Of a stretch of 64,000 nt of DNA, positions 24,462 through 33,403 are shown piece after piece (position 1 is the first letter of the stretch; each line of letters starts with the position of its first letter). The stretch is from assembly GCA_041395105.1 (NCBI GenBank), contig JAWLBB010000003.1, positions 124,001 through 188,000 on the forward strand, given 5' to 3'. Source of the stretch: Opitutaceae bacterium. GTDB taxonomy: Bacteria > Verrucomicrobiota > Verrucomicrobiia > Opitutales > Opitutaceae. Below the pieces are notes generated by a model, which saw only the letters and a list, made by a program, of their open reading frames with translations, did no database searches and had not been told where the DNA came from. A program made the translations under genes and the position numbers.

Positions 24462-25889
24462 ATGTTCTCGTCACTGTTGTCCGGGTCGGGTTCCCGTCGT
24501 GGTTTATCCTTGTTCGCCGCTCTGCTCCTTTCTGTCCCCGGGCTTCCAGCCCGGGAGGCCGAGCCGGCGGCCACGCCCGCCGGTGATATTCCGAACGAAC
24601 CCCGTCTGATCACTCTATCCGATGCGATCAGCATGGCGTTGGACCGGAACCTCCAGCTCAAGCGGTCGGGAGTCGACGTGGAGATCCAGCAGAACCAGGT
24701 CGAGGCGGCGCGGGGCAATTTCCAACCCAATCTGACAGCCACGGCCTCTGACACCGTGCGCTACGCCGGCAGTGGTCTGGAGAGTGTCTGGGATGATGGC
24801 CAGTGGACGAACAGCCTGTCCGCGGCCCTGAGCTCGGCGATGATTCTCTACAACGGCGGGGGCAACGATGCTTCGCTGGCCCGGGCCCGGGCCGATCTGG
24901 AGGCGAGCCGGCTCGATTTCGACCGGGATCGGCAGTCGATTCTCTTCCAGGTGGTCGGCCAGTACCTGCAGGCTGTCCTCCGGCTTAAGGAGATCGATAT
25001 CCAGAGGGAGGAACTGGCATCACGCCGGGTGGTTCTCGACCGCATCAAGGCCGACGTGGAAAACGGAATCCGGATCCAGTCGGAGGTTCTCCGGCAGGAG
25101 GCCCAGGTGGCCATCAGCGAACGTCTGCTGGCCGAGGCGATTCGCAATTACCAGACCAGTCTGTATGGCCTGAAGGACCTGTTACTGATCAGTCCGTCCG
25201 AGTCGATCAGCTGCGCGATACCTCCCGATCGATGGATGGCGGCGGAGAGTCTTTCCGAGCCGGATCGGGAGGTGTCGATCAATGCGGCCTGGGACCGGGT
25301 GGATCTTGAGGCGCAGCGCTATCGTCTCGAGGCGGCCAGGGAGGACATCCGTGTGGCTCGTTCGGGCGCCTTGCCCGTGGTTTCGGCCCTGGCGGGCTTG
25401 CGATCCGGCTACAACAGCCGCGGTTATGGTGATTTCGGCAGCCAATTCGGTGAATACCAGCCTGAGGTCAGCGGCGGTCTTTCGATCGCGATTCCCATTT
25501 TCGACCGGAAACGGCACGAGACGGATCTGGTCCGTTCCAAACTGTTTCTTCGGCAGGAGGAGTACTTCATGGAAGGTCTGATGCAGGCCGCCGAGACTGA
25601 CGTGCTGCAGGCCATCCTCGACTTCAATACCTCGAAGATCCGCCTGAAGGCCGCCCGGGATCAACTGCTGGCGAGTGAAGCGGCCCTTGAGGCCGAGGAG
25701 GCCCGTTACGAAGCCGGTGCTTCGACCATTCTCGATGTGAACAGCCTGAGGACCCTTCGGGTGGAAGCGGCTGTCGCGGTGGAGGAATTCCGCTTCGATC
25801 TCTTTGTGACGCGGCTCGGGGTGACTTTCCAGGATGGCACCATCGAGTCGTTTCTGATGCAAACCCTGGCCGTCCCGTTTTCCAATTGA
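24462..25889 (+). CDS. TolC-family outer-membrane efflux protein
   Basis: A 475-residue outer-membrane channel subunit. A signal peptide spans about residues 10-30 (SLFAALLLSVPGLPA). Two homologous halves of long coiled-coil helices follow (LAEAIRNYQTSLYGLKDL and AARDQLLASEAALEAEEARYEAG), with repeats of the TolC pattern ISMALDRNLQLK near the start. It forms the trimeric duct of a tripartite exporter with the MacA and MacB homologues encoded next, 7 nt downstream. ATG 24462 is chosen because it places the signal peptide at the N-terminus; the frame is open further upstream from 24345. Confidence 0.9.
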   Translation: MFSSLLSGSGSRRGLSLFAALLLSVPGLPAREAEPAATPAGDIPNEPRLITLSDAISMALDRNLQLKRSGVDVEIQQNQVEAARGNFQPNLTATASDTVRYAGSGLESVWDDGQWTNSLSAALSSAMILYNGGGNDASLARARADLEASRLDFDRDRQSILFQVVGQYLQAVLRLKEIDIQREELASRRVVLDRIKADVENGIRIQSEVLRQEAQVAISERLLAEAIRNYQTSLYGLKDLLLISPSESISCAIPPDRWMAAESLSEPDREVSINAAWDRVDLEAQRYRLEAAREDIRVARSGALPVVSALAGLRSGYNSRGYGDFGSQFGEYQPEVSGGLSIAIPIFDRKRHETDLVRSKLFLRQEEYFMEGLMQAAETDVLQAILDFNTSKIRLKAARDQLLASEAALEAEEARYEAGASTILDVNSLRTLRVEAAVAVEEFRFDLFVTRLGVTFQDGTIESFLMQTLAVPFSN

Positions 25890-25896
25890 TCCACCC

Positions 25897-27165
25897 ATGA
25901 AGAGCAAGTTTCTGATCCTGTTGATTGTCGTGGTCGCGGCCGGTGCCGGCTGGTATTTTCTCCGACCGAAGAAGGTGGAGACCGCGGCCGGACCGGCCTA
26001 TGAATACGCCCAGGTGGAGCGAAAGACCGTTCAGAACATCGTTTCCGCCACCGGCACCCTCGCCGCCCGCGAGTTGGTCGAGGTGGGAACCCAGGTTTCG
26101 GGAACGATCCAGAAGGTCCTGGCCGACTTCAATGACAGGGTGGAGGAGAACCAGCTGATCGCATTGATCGACACCTCCGTGCTTGATGCCCAGGTCAAGA
26201 GCTCCGAGGCCGACCTGATGCGGGCCACCGCCCAGTTGCGCCGCGCGCAGATCGACCTCGATCGATTCAAGCCGGTCCACGAGCGGGGCTTCCTTTCGGA
26301 CAACGACTTTGTCACATACGAAATCGCCGTTCAGACTGCGGAAGCCGGAGTGCTCAGTGCCGAGGCCTCGCTCGACCGCAGCCGTCGCAACCGGCAGTTT
26401 GCGGAGATCCGGGCGCCGATTTCCGGAGTTGTCATTGATCGGAATGTGGAGCCGGGTCAGACCGTTGCGGCCAGTCTGAATACACCGAGACTCTTCACCA
26501 TCGCCCGTGATCTCTCCCAGATGGAAATCCTCGCCAACGTGGACGAGAGTGATATCGGGCAGATCAAGGTGGGCCAGGATGTGAAATTCTCCGTGGCCGC
26601 TTATCCCGATGATCCGTTCACCGGGAAAGTCGATGCGATCTACCTTCAGCCGGAAGTCATTCAGAACGTCGTCAACTACACGGTGGTGGTGGAGACGGAG
26701 AACCCGAACGGCCGGCTCCTGCCCGGGATGACCGCAACGGTGGACTTCATTGTGGATGCCACCGAGGATGCCCTGACCCTGCCGGCCGCGGCCCTCAATC
26801 TGAAGATGAACGAGGCCATGATCGCCGTCATGCAGGCGCGCCGCCAGCAACGTGCGGCCCAGGGTGGCGGAGGGGGCGGTGGAGAGGGGGGCGGCCGCCC
26901 GGGCGGATTCGGTGGCGGCGACGCCGCCGGAGCCCGTCGCAATTTCGCCATGCTCTGGTATGAGGAAGGCGGGGAGCTGAAATTCCTGCCGGTGCGCAAG
27001 GGGGTTTCCGACGGCGTCTCGACCGAGGTTCTGCCGATGCGCGATGCCGTGATCAAAGAGGGCATGACCTTCATCTCCAAGGTGAACAATCCCGCGGCTC
27101 CTCCCGCCGGCGGATCCACCTCCCAAGGCGGACCTCCCAGCGGCCTCCGGCGCCTCGGGTTCTGA
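25897..27165 (+). CDS. macA: MacA-like periplasmic adaptor (HlyD/RND family)
   Basis: A membrane-fusion adaptor linking the MacB-type ABC pump to the TolC-like channel. One N-terminal membrane anchor (residues 3-22), a lipoyl-like half motif VEVGTQVSGTIQKV near residue 65, a coiled-coil hairpin (about 95-165), the second lipoyl half RAPISGVVIDRNVEPGQTV near 172-190, then a beta-barrel domain. An unusual Gly-rich insert lies at about residues 322-348 (26862-26940), between barrel and membrane-proximal parts. Neighbours on both sides complete the tripartite system. Confidence 0.9.
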   Translation: MKSKFLILLIVVVAAGAGWYFLRPKKVETAAGPAYEYAQVERKTVQNIVSATGTLAARELVEVGTQVSGTIQKVLADFNDRVEENQLIALIDTSVLDAQVKSSEADLMRATAQLRRAQIDLDRFKPVHERGFLSDNDFVTYEIAVQTAEAGVLSAEASLDRSRRNRQFAEIRAPISGVVIDRNVEPGQTVAASLNTPRLFTIARDLSQMEILANVDESDIGQIKVGQDVKFSVAAYPDDPFTGKVDAIYLQPEVIQNVVNYTVVVETENPNGRLLPGMTATVDFIVDATEDALTLPAAALNLKMNEAMIAVMQARRQQRAAQGGGGGGGEGGGRPGGFGGGDAAGARRNFAMLWYEEGGELKFLPVRKGVSDGVSTEVLPMRDAVIKEGMTFISKVNNPAAPPAGGSTSQGGPPSGLRRLGF

Positions 27166-27200
27166 GTGATGAACAACGAAGTCATCTCTTCGAGGCTGGA

Positions 27201-27269
27201 TGTAGCCACTTCGCTGCATCGAAGTGTATTCCACTGTAACTTGAACGCCGGCACAGCGGTGTTGCTACA
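27201..27269. repeat. inverted pair of REP-like TGTAGC hairpins in macA-macB gap
   Basis: Copy 1 on + (27201-27226): TGTAGC, stem CACTTCG/CGAAGTG, loop CTGCAT. Copy 2 on - (27269-27244): TGTAGC, stem AACACCG/CGGCGTT with one G-T pair, loop CTGTGC. They face each other across 17 nt inside the 200-nt interval between the adaptor and ATPase genes of one operon. A further short dyad (CTCTG...CAGAG) follows at about 27289. Confidence 0.82.
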
Positions 27270-27365
27270 CTGTTCAGAATTCGACTCGTCTCTGAGCCGA
27301 CACAGAGTCTGTCGCTGGAACGGTCTCTTTCCCAGCCCTGCCCACCGGATCTGTGATCCCACCTG

Positions 27366-28109
27366 ATGCCTTCCGTCATCCATACCGATGGTCTGAAGAA
27401 GACCTACTTCCTGGCGGAGCCGGTCCATGCCCTCCGCGGCGTCAATCTCTCGATCGAGCCGGGTGAATTCGTCAGCGTCATGGGGGCTTCCGGCTCCGGG
27501 AAATCCACCCTCATGAACATCATCGGCTGTCTCGACCGGCCGACCGAGGGACGCTACCTCCTCGATGGAATCGAGGCGAGCAAGCTCAGCCGCAATGAAC
27601 AGGCCGACATCCGCAACCAGAAGATCGGATTTGTCTTCCAGGGCTTCAACCTGCTCTCACGAACCACCGCCCTGGACAACGTGGAACTGCCCCTCATTTA
27701 CCATCGGGGCGTGCACATGCGGAACTCGAAGGAACGTGCGGTGCAATGCCTCGAGCGGGTCGGCCTGGGAAACCGGATGGACCATCATCCCCAACAGTTG
27801 TCCGGCGGGCAGCAACAGCGGGTGGCCATCGCCCGGGCCTTGGTCAACAGTCCCGCCTTGATCCTGGCCGACGAACCGACCGGCAATCTCGACAGCCGCA
27901 CCTCGATTGAGATCATGGGGCTTTTTCAGGAGCTCAACACAAAGGAGGGCGTCACGATTGTCCTGGTGACCCACGAACCGGAAATCGCGCGCTACACCCG
28001 GAGGTGCGTCGAAATGCGCGACGGAGTCATCGTCAGGGATGAGGAAGTGAAGAACCGCCGGGATGCCGCACATGACCTCGAGGTCTTCACCGGTGTCATC
28101 GGCATCTGA
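27366..28109 (+). CDS. MacB/LolD-type ABC transporter ATPase
   Basis: A compact 247-residue ATPase of the LolD/MacB class, which drives mechanotransmission-type ABC machines. Walker A GASGSGKST is at 40-48, the Q-loop in FVFQGFNLL near 89-97, signature LSGGQQQR at 145-152 and Walker B LILADEP at 165-171. The last 20 residues diverge. In E. coli the ATPase and permease of MacB are fused; here they are separate adjacent genes (24 nt apart). With the adaptor and TolC-like protein it would export a macrolide-like, lipid or peptide substrate. Confidence 0.93.
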   Translation: MPSVIHTDGLKKTYFLAEPVHALRGVNLSIEPGEFVSVMGASGSGKSTLMNIIGCLDRPTEGRYLLDGIEASKLSRNEQADIRNQKIGFVFQGFNLLSRTTALDNVELPLIYHRGVHMRNSKERAVQCLERVGLGNRMDHHPQQLSGGQQQRVAIARALVNSPALILADEPTGNLDSRTSIEIMGLFQELNTKEGVTIVLVTHEPEIARYTRRCVEMRDGVIVRDEEVKNRRDAAHDLEVFTGVIGI

Positions 28110-28133
28110 ATACAGGTAATCCCGGAACCGATC

Positions 28134-29351
28134 ATGAAAATCTTCAAGCTTCTCGAAATCGCCCGGAGCAGTCTGCTCAAGAACCGCACCCGCAGCCTGC
28201 TGACCATGCTCGGCATCGTTATCGGGGTGGCGGCGGTCATTGTCATGGTCGCGGTGGGCGAGGGCGCCCAGAGAAACATCAAGGAGCGGATCGAATCAAT
28301 GGGGACCAACCTCATCATGGTCCGGGGCGGCGCCAACTTTTTCGGGGGCGTCAGCCGCGGCGCCGGCAGCCGGGACGTCCTGACGCTCAAGGACGAGGAG
28401 GCCATCCGGACCCAGGCCACCCACGTCATGGCGGTTTCCGGGATCGCCAACGTCAACGGCCAGGTCATCGGGGCGGGGAAGAACTGGTTTACCCAGGTCC
28501 AGGGGGTCTCCACCGAATACCTCATCATCCGGAGCTGGCCGCTGGAGGACGGGGCCTTCTTCACCGAGCGGGATATCAAGGCCCGGACCAAGGTGGCGGT
28601 GATCGGAGCCACCGTGGCGGAGAATCTTTTCGAAGGGCAGTCCCCGATCGGACAAAGTCTCCGCATCCGCAACGTGCCCTTCAAGGTGGTGGGCGTGCTG
28701 GGAAAGAAGGGCCAGAATTCATTCGGCCAGGATCAGGACGACGTTATTCTCATACCGGTCACCACCGCCGTTTACCGACTGAAGGGCGATCAATACCTCA
28801 ACATGATTTATGTCAGCTCCAACAGTGTGGAGGAGATGGCGGCCGCCAGTGCCGAAGTGGAGGAGATTCTGCGCCGCAATCACAAGTTGATCGAGGGACA
28901 GGAAAACGATTTCAATCTTCGTACCCAGACGGAGTTGACCGACATGTTCTCCTCGACGACCAAGGCATTGACCATGCTGCTCGGGGCCATCGCCGGCGTT
29001 TCCCTCATTGTCGGCGGGGTCGGCATCATGAACATCATGCTGGTCTCAGTGACGGAACGGACCCGGGAGATCGGTATCCGGGTGGCGGTCGGCGCCCGCA
29101 GCCTCGACGTGATGGTGCAATTTCTGATCGAGGCGATCGTGTTGAGCTTCGTGGGCGGGCTGATCGGGGTGGGCATCGCCTGGGGGGTCTGTGCCCTCTT
29201 GACCGCCAACTGGGGGATGACCGCGATCATCCAGCCGGGGATCGTCATTCTCTCGCTGGCCGTTTCCGGGTGCATCGGGGTCTTCTTCGGACTCTACCCG
29301 GCCCGCAAGGCCGCCCGCCTGGATCCGATCGACGCGCTGAGACACGAGTAG
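28134..29351 (+). CDS. macB: MacB-like ABC transporter permease (FtsX family)
   Basis: The membrane half of a MacB-type pump: a first membrane helix at about residues 20-42 (LLTMLGIVIGVAAVIVMV), a large periplasmic MacB-PCD domain (about 45-280, with QSPIGQSLRIRNVPFKVVGV), and three C-terminal helices (about 285-305, 335-358, 365-388). The sequences GEGAQRNIKERIESMGTN and VTERTREIGIRVAVGA are hallmarks of the family. The operon ends here, and composite repeat copy h follows. Confidence 0.93.
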   Translation: MKIFKLLEIARSSLLKNRTRSLLTMLGIVIGVAAVIVMVAVGEGAQRNIKERIESMGTNLIMVRGGANFFGGVSRGAGSRDVLTLKDEEAIRTQATHVMAVSGIANVNGQVIGAGKNWFTQVQGVSTEYLIIRSWPLEDGAFFTERDIKARTKVAVIGATVAENLFEGQSPIGQSLRIRNVPFKVVGVLGKKGQNSFGQDQDDVILIPVTTAVYRLKGDQYLNMIYVSSNSVEEMAAASAEVEEILRRNHKLIEGQENDFNLRTQTELTDMFSSTTKALTMLLGAIAGVSLIVGGVGIMNIMLVSVTERTREIGIRVAVGARSLDVMVQFLIEAIVLSFVGGLIGVGIAWGVCALLTANWGMTAIIQPGIVILSLAVSGCIGVFFGLYPARKAARLDPIDALRHE

Positions 29352-29372
29352 GGCGATTGGGCGGTGGGTGGA

Positions 29373-29692
29373 TGGGGATGGGAGGAAGAAGAGGTCGGAG
29401 ATCAGAGGACAGATGTCGGGAAGAGTGAAAGCCGCTCTGCGGCGAAGATCCGGCTACTCGCTGATACGCCGGGACGAGTGGGAGATGGGAGATCGGGTTG
29501 AGGTCAGATGTCGGGAAGAGGGGGAGAGGATTGAACTGCGAAGGAACGAAGTTAACGAAGGGGAGGAAAGATGGGAGATGGGAGATCGGGTAGAGGACAG
29601 ATGTCGGAAAGAGGGCGGGAGAATTGAACTGCCAAGTAACGAAGGGGAAAAAGGGAGGAGGCCCTGGGGCGGAGACGGAGGGCGGTTGTATT
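29373..29692 (+). repeat. composite repeat, copy h (longest)
   Basis: Contains hairpin GCCGC (29431-29435), TCT, GCGGC (29439-29443) followed by GAAGAT, two heptamer blocks (29479-29497 and 29570-29590), three ACAGATGTCGG-type words, two AAGGAACGAAG/AAGTAACGAAGG modules preceded by TTGAACTG (29530-29562 and 29622-29650) and a terminal GGGAGGAGGCCCTGGGGCGG block. This copy shows the order of all modules best. It fills the gap after the macB gene. Confidence 0.8.
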
Positions 29693-29700
29693 CACTTTTC

Positions 29701-29728
29701 AACCAAACGTAGCAGACTACGTTTGGTT
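29701..29728. promoter_or_regulatory. perfect 12-bp palindrome upstream of DUF3604 gene
   Basis: AACCAAACGTAG (29701-29712), loop CAGA, CTACGTTTGGTT (29717-29728). The AT-rich dyad lies about 100 nt before the DUF3604 start and the related word ACTACGTATTG follows at 29756. Without a T-run it is more likely an operator than a terminator. Confidence 0.4.
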
Positions 29729-29830
29729 TCTTGATGGAAAACAAACCCGTCTATACTACGTATTGTTTTCGACGAGCGTGAACCGCTCCGGACTTTACCG
29801 CGACCGCCGTGTGCCTCATGCTCTCTGCCG

Positions 29831-31960
29831 ATGAAAAGACGATCGAACGGCCCGACCCCCGAACCCATGGACCTGGGCACCGCGCGGATCCGCCCGGCAG
29901 GGCGCATGGCGGCCGGTTCCTGGACCACTCTCCGCTGGACCTACACGACGGGGCACCCGATCGATGACACGGGATCGATCAAGATCGCTTTTCGCTACGC
30001 CGGGGATTTCGGGGTTCCCCAGATGGCCGACCCGAAGGCTCCGAACTACTGCTCGATCGGCACCTCGGGCGATTGCCGGATCGAGGCGCGTTGGGATCCG
30101 AAGGGGCACACCCGTCCCTGGGATCGGACGTTGTTTCTGAAGGTCATGGGCGGGTACCTCGATCGGGGCGACACGGTCACGGTTCTCTTTGGCGACCGGT
30201 CTGGCGGGAGCCCCGGATGGCGGGTGCAGACCTTCTGCGAGGACAGTTTCGAGTTCAAGACCCTGGTGGATCCCATTGCCTCCTACCAGTTCAGGGAGTT
30301 GCCTGTTTCGCCCACCCTGAAGATCGTGCCCGGGCAACCGGTCCGGGCGGTCTGTATCGCCCCGAGCCTGGTGGAGAAGGGCAGGGCGTTTCACTTCCAT
30401 CTGAAGAGCGAGGACGCCTGGGGCAACCCGGTTCGGCGTCCGGGACGGCACCGTCACCCCGGGTTCGCGGGATCCGGCTTTCGAACCGTGACCGGAAAGG
30501 ACCCGAAAACAGGACTGAAGGCAACGAGCAACCCGGTTGAGGTTGTCGAATCCCTGCCCACCCTTCGGCCTTTCTGGGCCGATCTCCATGGTCAGTCGGA
30601 GGAGACCATCGGGACCAATACAATCGCCGACTACTTTCGGTTCGCCCGCGATTATGCCCGGGTGGATATCGCCGCCCACCAGGGGAACGACTTCCAGATC
30701 ACGGATGCGTTCTGGAAGGAGATCAACCGGGTCACCCGCAGATTCTACGAACCGGGCTCCTTCGTCACCTTTCCGGGTTATGAGTGGAGCGGCAATACGC
30801 CCCTGGGGGGCGATCGCAATGTCTGGTTCACCAGTGAAGGTGGTCCGATCATCCGGAGTTCCCTCGAACTGTTGCCCGGCGCCAGATCGGAGTGGTCAAC
30901 CGCGGCAACGGCCGCGGATCTTTTTGCGGCGCTTCGCGATCAGGTCCGGCCCGAGCCTCTGTATGGCGCGCACGTCGGCGGGCGCTACGCGGATCTGGCC
31001 ACTCACGATCCCGGGCGGGAGTTTGCCGTCGAGGTTCACTCGGCCTGGGGAACCTTCGAGTGGATGATCGATGAAGCCCTGCAGCGGGGATACCGCATCG
31101 GCATCGTGGCCAATTCCGACGGACACAAAGGGCGGCCGGGGGCGTCTTATCCGGGCGCGGGGAAGTTCGGCTCGCTCGGCGGGCTGACCTGTTACCTGGC
31201 CCGTCGCCTGGATCGCCGGGGCATCCTGGAGTCGATGCAGGCGCGCCGTTTTTATGCCACGACCGGGAACCGGCCTCTGATCGCGTTTTCAGCCACAAAC
31301 GGAGTGTCCGGATATTCGGTGCCGATGGGCGGAGTGCTCGAGGTGGAAGGTGGCGAGGTGAGTTTGTCCGGACGCGTGGTGGGAACGGGTCCGGTGCAGG
31401 AAGTCCAGATCCGGGGGAAGAATGGGGTGCTCCGTTCATTCAGAAATTTCAAACCCGCAGATCTCGGTTCGAGGATCAGGATTACCTGGCGCGGAGCCAA
31501 GGTCAGGGGGCGGGACCGGATGGTGCGGTGGGACGGATCGTTGAAGGTGACGCGAAACCGGATTCTCGACATCCAGCCGATCAATTTCTGGAATTCTTCG
31601 GCTCAGCCAAAGGTCGAGCGCGATCGGGAAGTCGCATGGGAGTCGGTGACGACCGGAGGTGTCGCGGGAGTGATCCTGCGGCTTTCCAGCGCCACGGCGG
31701 GTTCCATTCAGATTGTCACACCTCAGGGTGTGGCGACAGTGAATCTTCGAGCAATTGGTGAAGAAGGCCGAATCTGGAAATACGGTGGATTGAATTGCGA
31801 ATTGCGGATTGAGCGGCTGCCGGACGTTTCCCCGCCTGCGAAGATGGACGTCGAACTGCAGCTTGCGGAACTGCCGAAGGGGGACCACCCCTTTTACCTG
31901 CACCTCGTCCAAGAGGATGGGCACATGGCATGGACGAGCCCGATCACCGTTGTCTCCTGA
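29831..31960 (+). CDS. DUF3604 domain protein (PHP-like)
   Basis: A 709-residue protein whose centre (residues about 240-500) has the DUF3604 pattern: RPFWADLHGQSEETIG near 253, DIAAHQGNDFQ near 282, FPGYEWSGNTPLGGDRNV near 315, GAHVGGRY near 380 and GIVANSDGHKGRPG near 425. His/Asp positions resemble metal ligands of the PHP hydrolase superfamily, to which DUF3604 is related, so a metal-dependent hydrolase is likely; the substrate is not known. The N-terminal 230 residues and C-terminal 200 residues are beta-rich. There is no clear signal peptide. A strong terminator follows at 32050. Confidence 0.82.
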   Translation: MKRRSNGPTPEPMDLGTARIRPAGRMAAGSWTTLRWTYTTGHPIDDTGSIKIAFRYAGDFGVPQMADPKAPNYCSIGTSGDCRIEARWDPKGHTRPWDRTLFLKVMGGYLDRGDTVTVLFGDRSGGSPGWRVQTFCEDSFEFKTLVDPIASYQFRELPVSPTLKIVPGQPVRAVCIAPSLVEKGRAFHFHLKSEDAWGNPVRRPGRHRHPGFAGSGFRTVTGKDPKTGLKATSNPVEVVESLPTLRPFWADLHGQSEETIGTNTIADYFRFARDYARVDIAAHQGNDFQITDAFWKEINRVTRRFYEPGSFVTFPGYEWSGNTPLGGDRNVWFTSEGGPIIRSSLELLPGARSEWSTAATAADLFAALRDQVRPEPLYGAHVGGRYADLATHDPGREFAVEVHSAWGTFEWMIDEALQRGYRIGIVANSDGHKGRPGASYPGAGKFGSLGGLTCYLARRLDRRGILESMQARRFYATTGNRPLIAFSATNGVSGYSVPMGGVLEVEGGEVSLSGRVVGTGPVQEVQIRGKNGVLRSFRNFKPADLGSRIRITWRGAKVRGRDRMVRWDGSLKVTRNRILDIQPINFWNSSAQPKVERDREVAWESVTTGGVAGVILRLSSATAGSIQIVTPQGVATVNLRAIGEEGRIWKYGGLNCELRIERLPDVSPPAKMDVELQLAELPKGDHPFYLHLVQEDGHMAWTSPITVVS

Positions 31961-32049
31961 GCATGCAGGGAGATGGAGGAGGATCCGGTTCTACTGGCAT
32001 CGACAACCGCGTGGCTCAGGGATGTTTCTTTTTTGGGGTTCGCCTCACT

Positions 32050-32074
32050 TAGGGTTCGTCTACCCTGCTTTTTT
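32050..32074 (+). terminator. intrinsic terminator after DUF3604 gene
   Basis: Stem AGGGT (32051-32055), six-base loop, ACCCT (32062-32066), then GC and six T bases (32069-32074). It lies 90 nt after the DUF3604 stop and 24 nt before the GFA start, so it separates the two transcripts. Confidence 0.65.
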
Positions 32075-32097
32075 CGGAAATGGATGAGCGATAGATC

Positions 32098-32520
32098 ATG
32101 AGCACACCGGCCAATTCGATTGATGCACACGCCTTGAAAGGAATGTGTTATTGCGGCGCCGTCCAGTTTGAGGTCGCCGATGCGTTTTCCTATTCCCTGA
32201 ACTGCCATTGTTCCGATTGCAGACGGACCACGGGATCCGCCTTCAAGCCGTTCGCCGGGATCCTGCGGCAGGAACTCTCCGTCACCAAGGGTCAGGATCG
32301 GCTTCTGATCTACGGAAAAGAGGCGGCTCACGACGTTCACTGCGCGGTATGCGGGTCTCTCCTGTATTCCGTCGTGCGCGAAGAGAAATATGTGCACGTT
32401 CCTTTGGGAGCGCTCGTCGATGAGCCGTCGATCCGGCCGACCGCCCATATCTGGGTCAGCGACAAGGCCCCCTGGTTCACGATCACGGACAATCTGCCCC
32501 AGCACGCCGAATCTGGCTGA
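32098..32520 (+). CDS. GFA-family (CENP-V/GFA) zinc protein
   Basis: A 140-residue protein of the glutathione-dependent formaldehyde-activating enzyme family. All typical zinc cysteines are seen: C17 and C19 in GMCYCGAV, C36, C38 and C41 in NCHCSDCRRTTG, and C82 and C85 in CAVCGSLLY. The original formaldehyde-activating role is disputed for many members, so the substrate is uncertain. It is followed after 46 nt by the PhyH-like gene, with which it may be transcribed. Confidence 0.9.
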   Translation: MSTPANSIDAHALKGMCYCGAVQFEVADAFSYSLNCHCSDCRRTTGSAFKPFAGILRQELSVTKGQDRLLIYGKEAAHDVHCAVCGSLLYSVVREEKYVHVPLGALVDEPSIRPTAHIWVSDKAPWFTITDNLPQHAESG

Positions 32521-32566
32521 CAGAACGGGCCGATCCCTGCCAGATCCGATCCATTCCCGAATCCCG

Positions 32567-33352
32567 ATGACCCCATCCATCGAAACCACCCTGCAGACCT
32601 TTCATGCCGACGGTTACGCCCTGGTGCCCGGAGTCCTCGATGCTGTCGAAGTGGCGACGCTTCGCGCAACTGCCGACCGGTTTATCGATCATCCGGAAGC
32701 AATCGATCCGAGCTTCATCCAGCAGGTCTATGGAACGACCGTTTTGAGAAACACCCAGTCGCTTGACCCGGTATTCTGCGAGCTGCTGGGCAGGAAGGCA
32801 TTTGTCGATCTGGCCGCCGCGCTTCTCGGACCCGATTTCGGATTTTGTGGTCAGAACGTGATTCGAAGCGGCAAAGGGGAGGCTATTTCGATCTGGCACG
32901 TCGATGACGAATTGGAGGTCCCGCTTCCCGACAACGTGCCAAGTCACAATAGGGCGATGCATCTTCCTGTCATCTGGTTCAGCTTCCAGATCGCGCTTTC
33001 GGATATTCTGACTCCGGACGACGGTGCCACCGAGGTGGTTCCTGGCAGTCATTATTCTGGCCGGGTTCCTCCGCGAAACCGGATCGATCCCGATGAGAAC
33101 GACCTTCCGAGTTTCGAGGGGCGCCGTGCCGAACCGATCCTCTGCCGGGCCGGCGATGTTTACCTTTTCAATCACCAGCTCTGGCACCGGGGACGCCCGA
33201 ACCGGACAGGAAAGATCCGCTACCTGATGCAGAACCAATACTGCCGGTCCTGGGTTCTGCGTCGGTTCGGATCCGGACCCCACCGGGACTGTCACCTGCC
33301 CGCCGAGGCGGCGGACAGACTCTCTGCGGAAACCCGACGGTTCTCCGGCTAG
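32567..33352 (+). CDS. phytanoyl-CoA dioxygenase family protein
   Basis: A 261-residue Fe(II)/2-oxoglutarate oxygenase of the PhyH type with a jelly-roll fold. The metal triad appears as H111 and D113 in WHVDDE and distal H207 in WHRGRPNRTG, with R213 placed to bind 2-oxoglutarate; VPGSHYSG near residue 158 is also characteristic. Members hydroxylate diverse small molecules. ATG 32567 gives a normal N-terminus (TLQTFHADGYALVPGVL); the open frame upstream overlaps the GFA gene and is not used. Confidence 0.9.
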   Translation: MTPSIETTLQTFHADGYALVPGVLDAVEVATLRATADRFIDHPEAIDPSFIQQVYGTTVLRNTQSLDPVFCELLGRKAFVDLAAALLGPDFGFCGQNVIRSGKGEAISIWHVDDELEVPLPDNVPSHNRAMHLPVIWFSFQIALSDILTPDDGATEVVPGSHYSGRVPPRNRIDPDENDLPSFEGRRAEPILCRAGDVYLFNHQLWHRGRPNRTGKIRYLMQNQYCRSWVLRRFGSGPHRDCHLPAEAADRLSAETRRFSG

Positions 33353-33403
33353 TCAAGGCGAACTGACCGGGAATCGGCGACGGGCGGTGAGCGGGCAGGC
33401 AAC

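Noticed and set aside
25624..27234. 536-codon frame on the minus strand over macA
   Set aside because: The + strand holds recognisable adaptor and TolC motifs; the antisense translation has low-complexity His/Gly/Arg-rich character and no domain.
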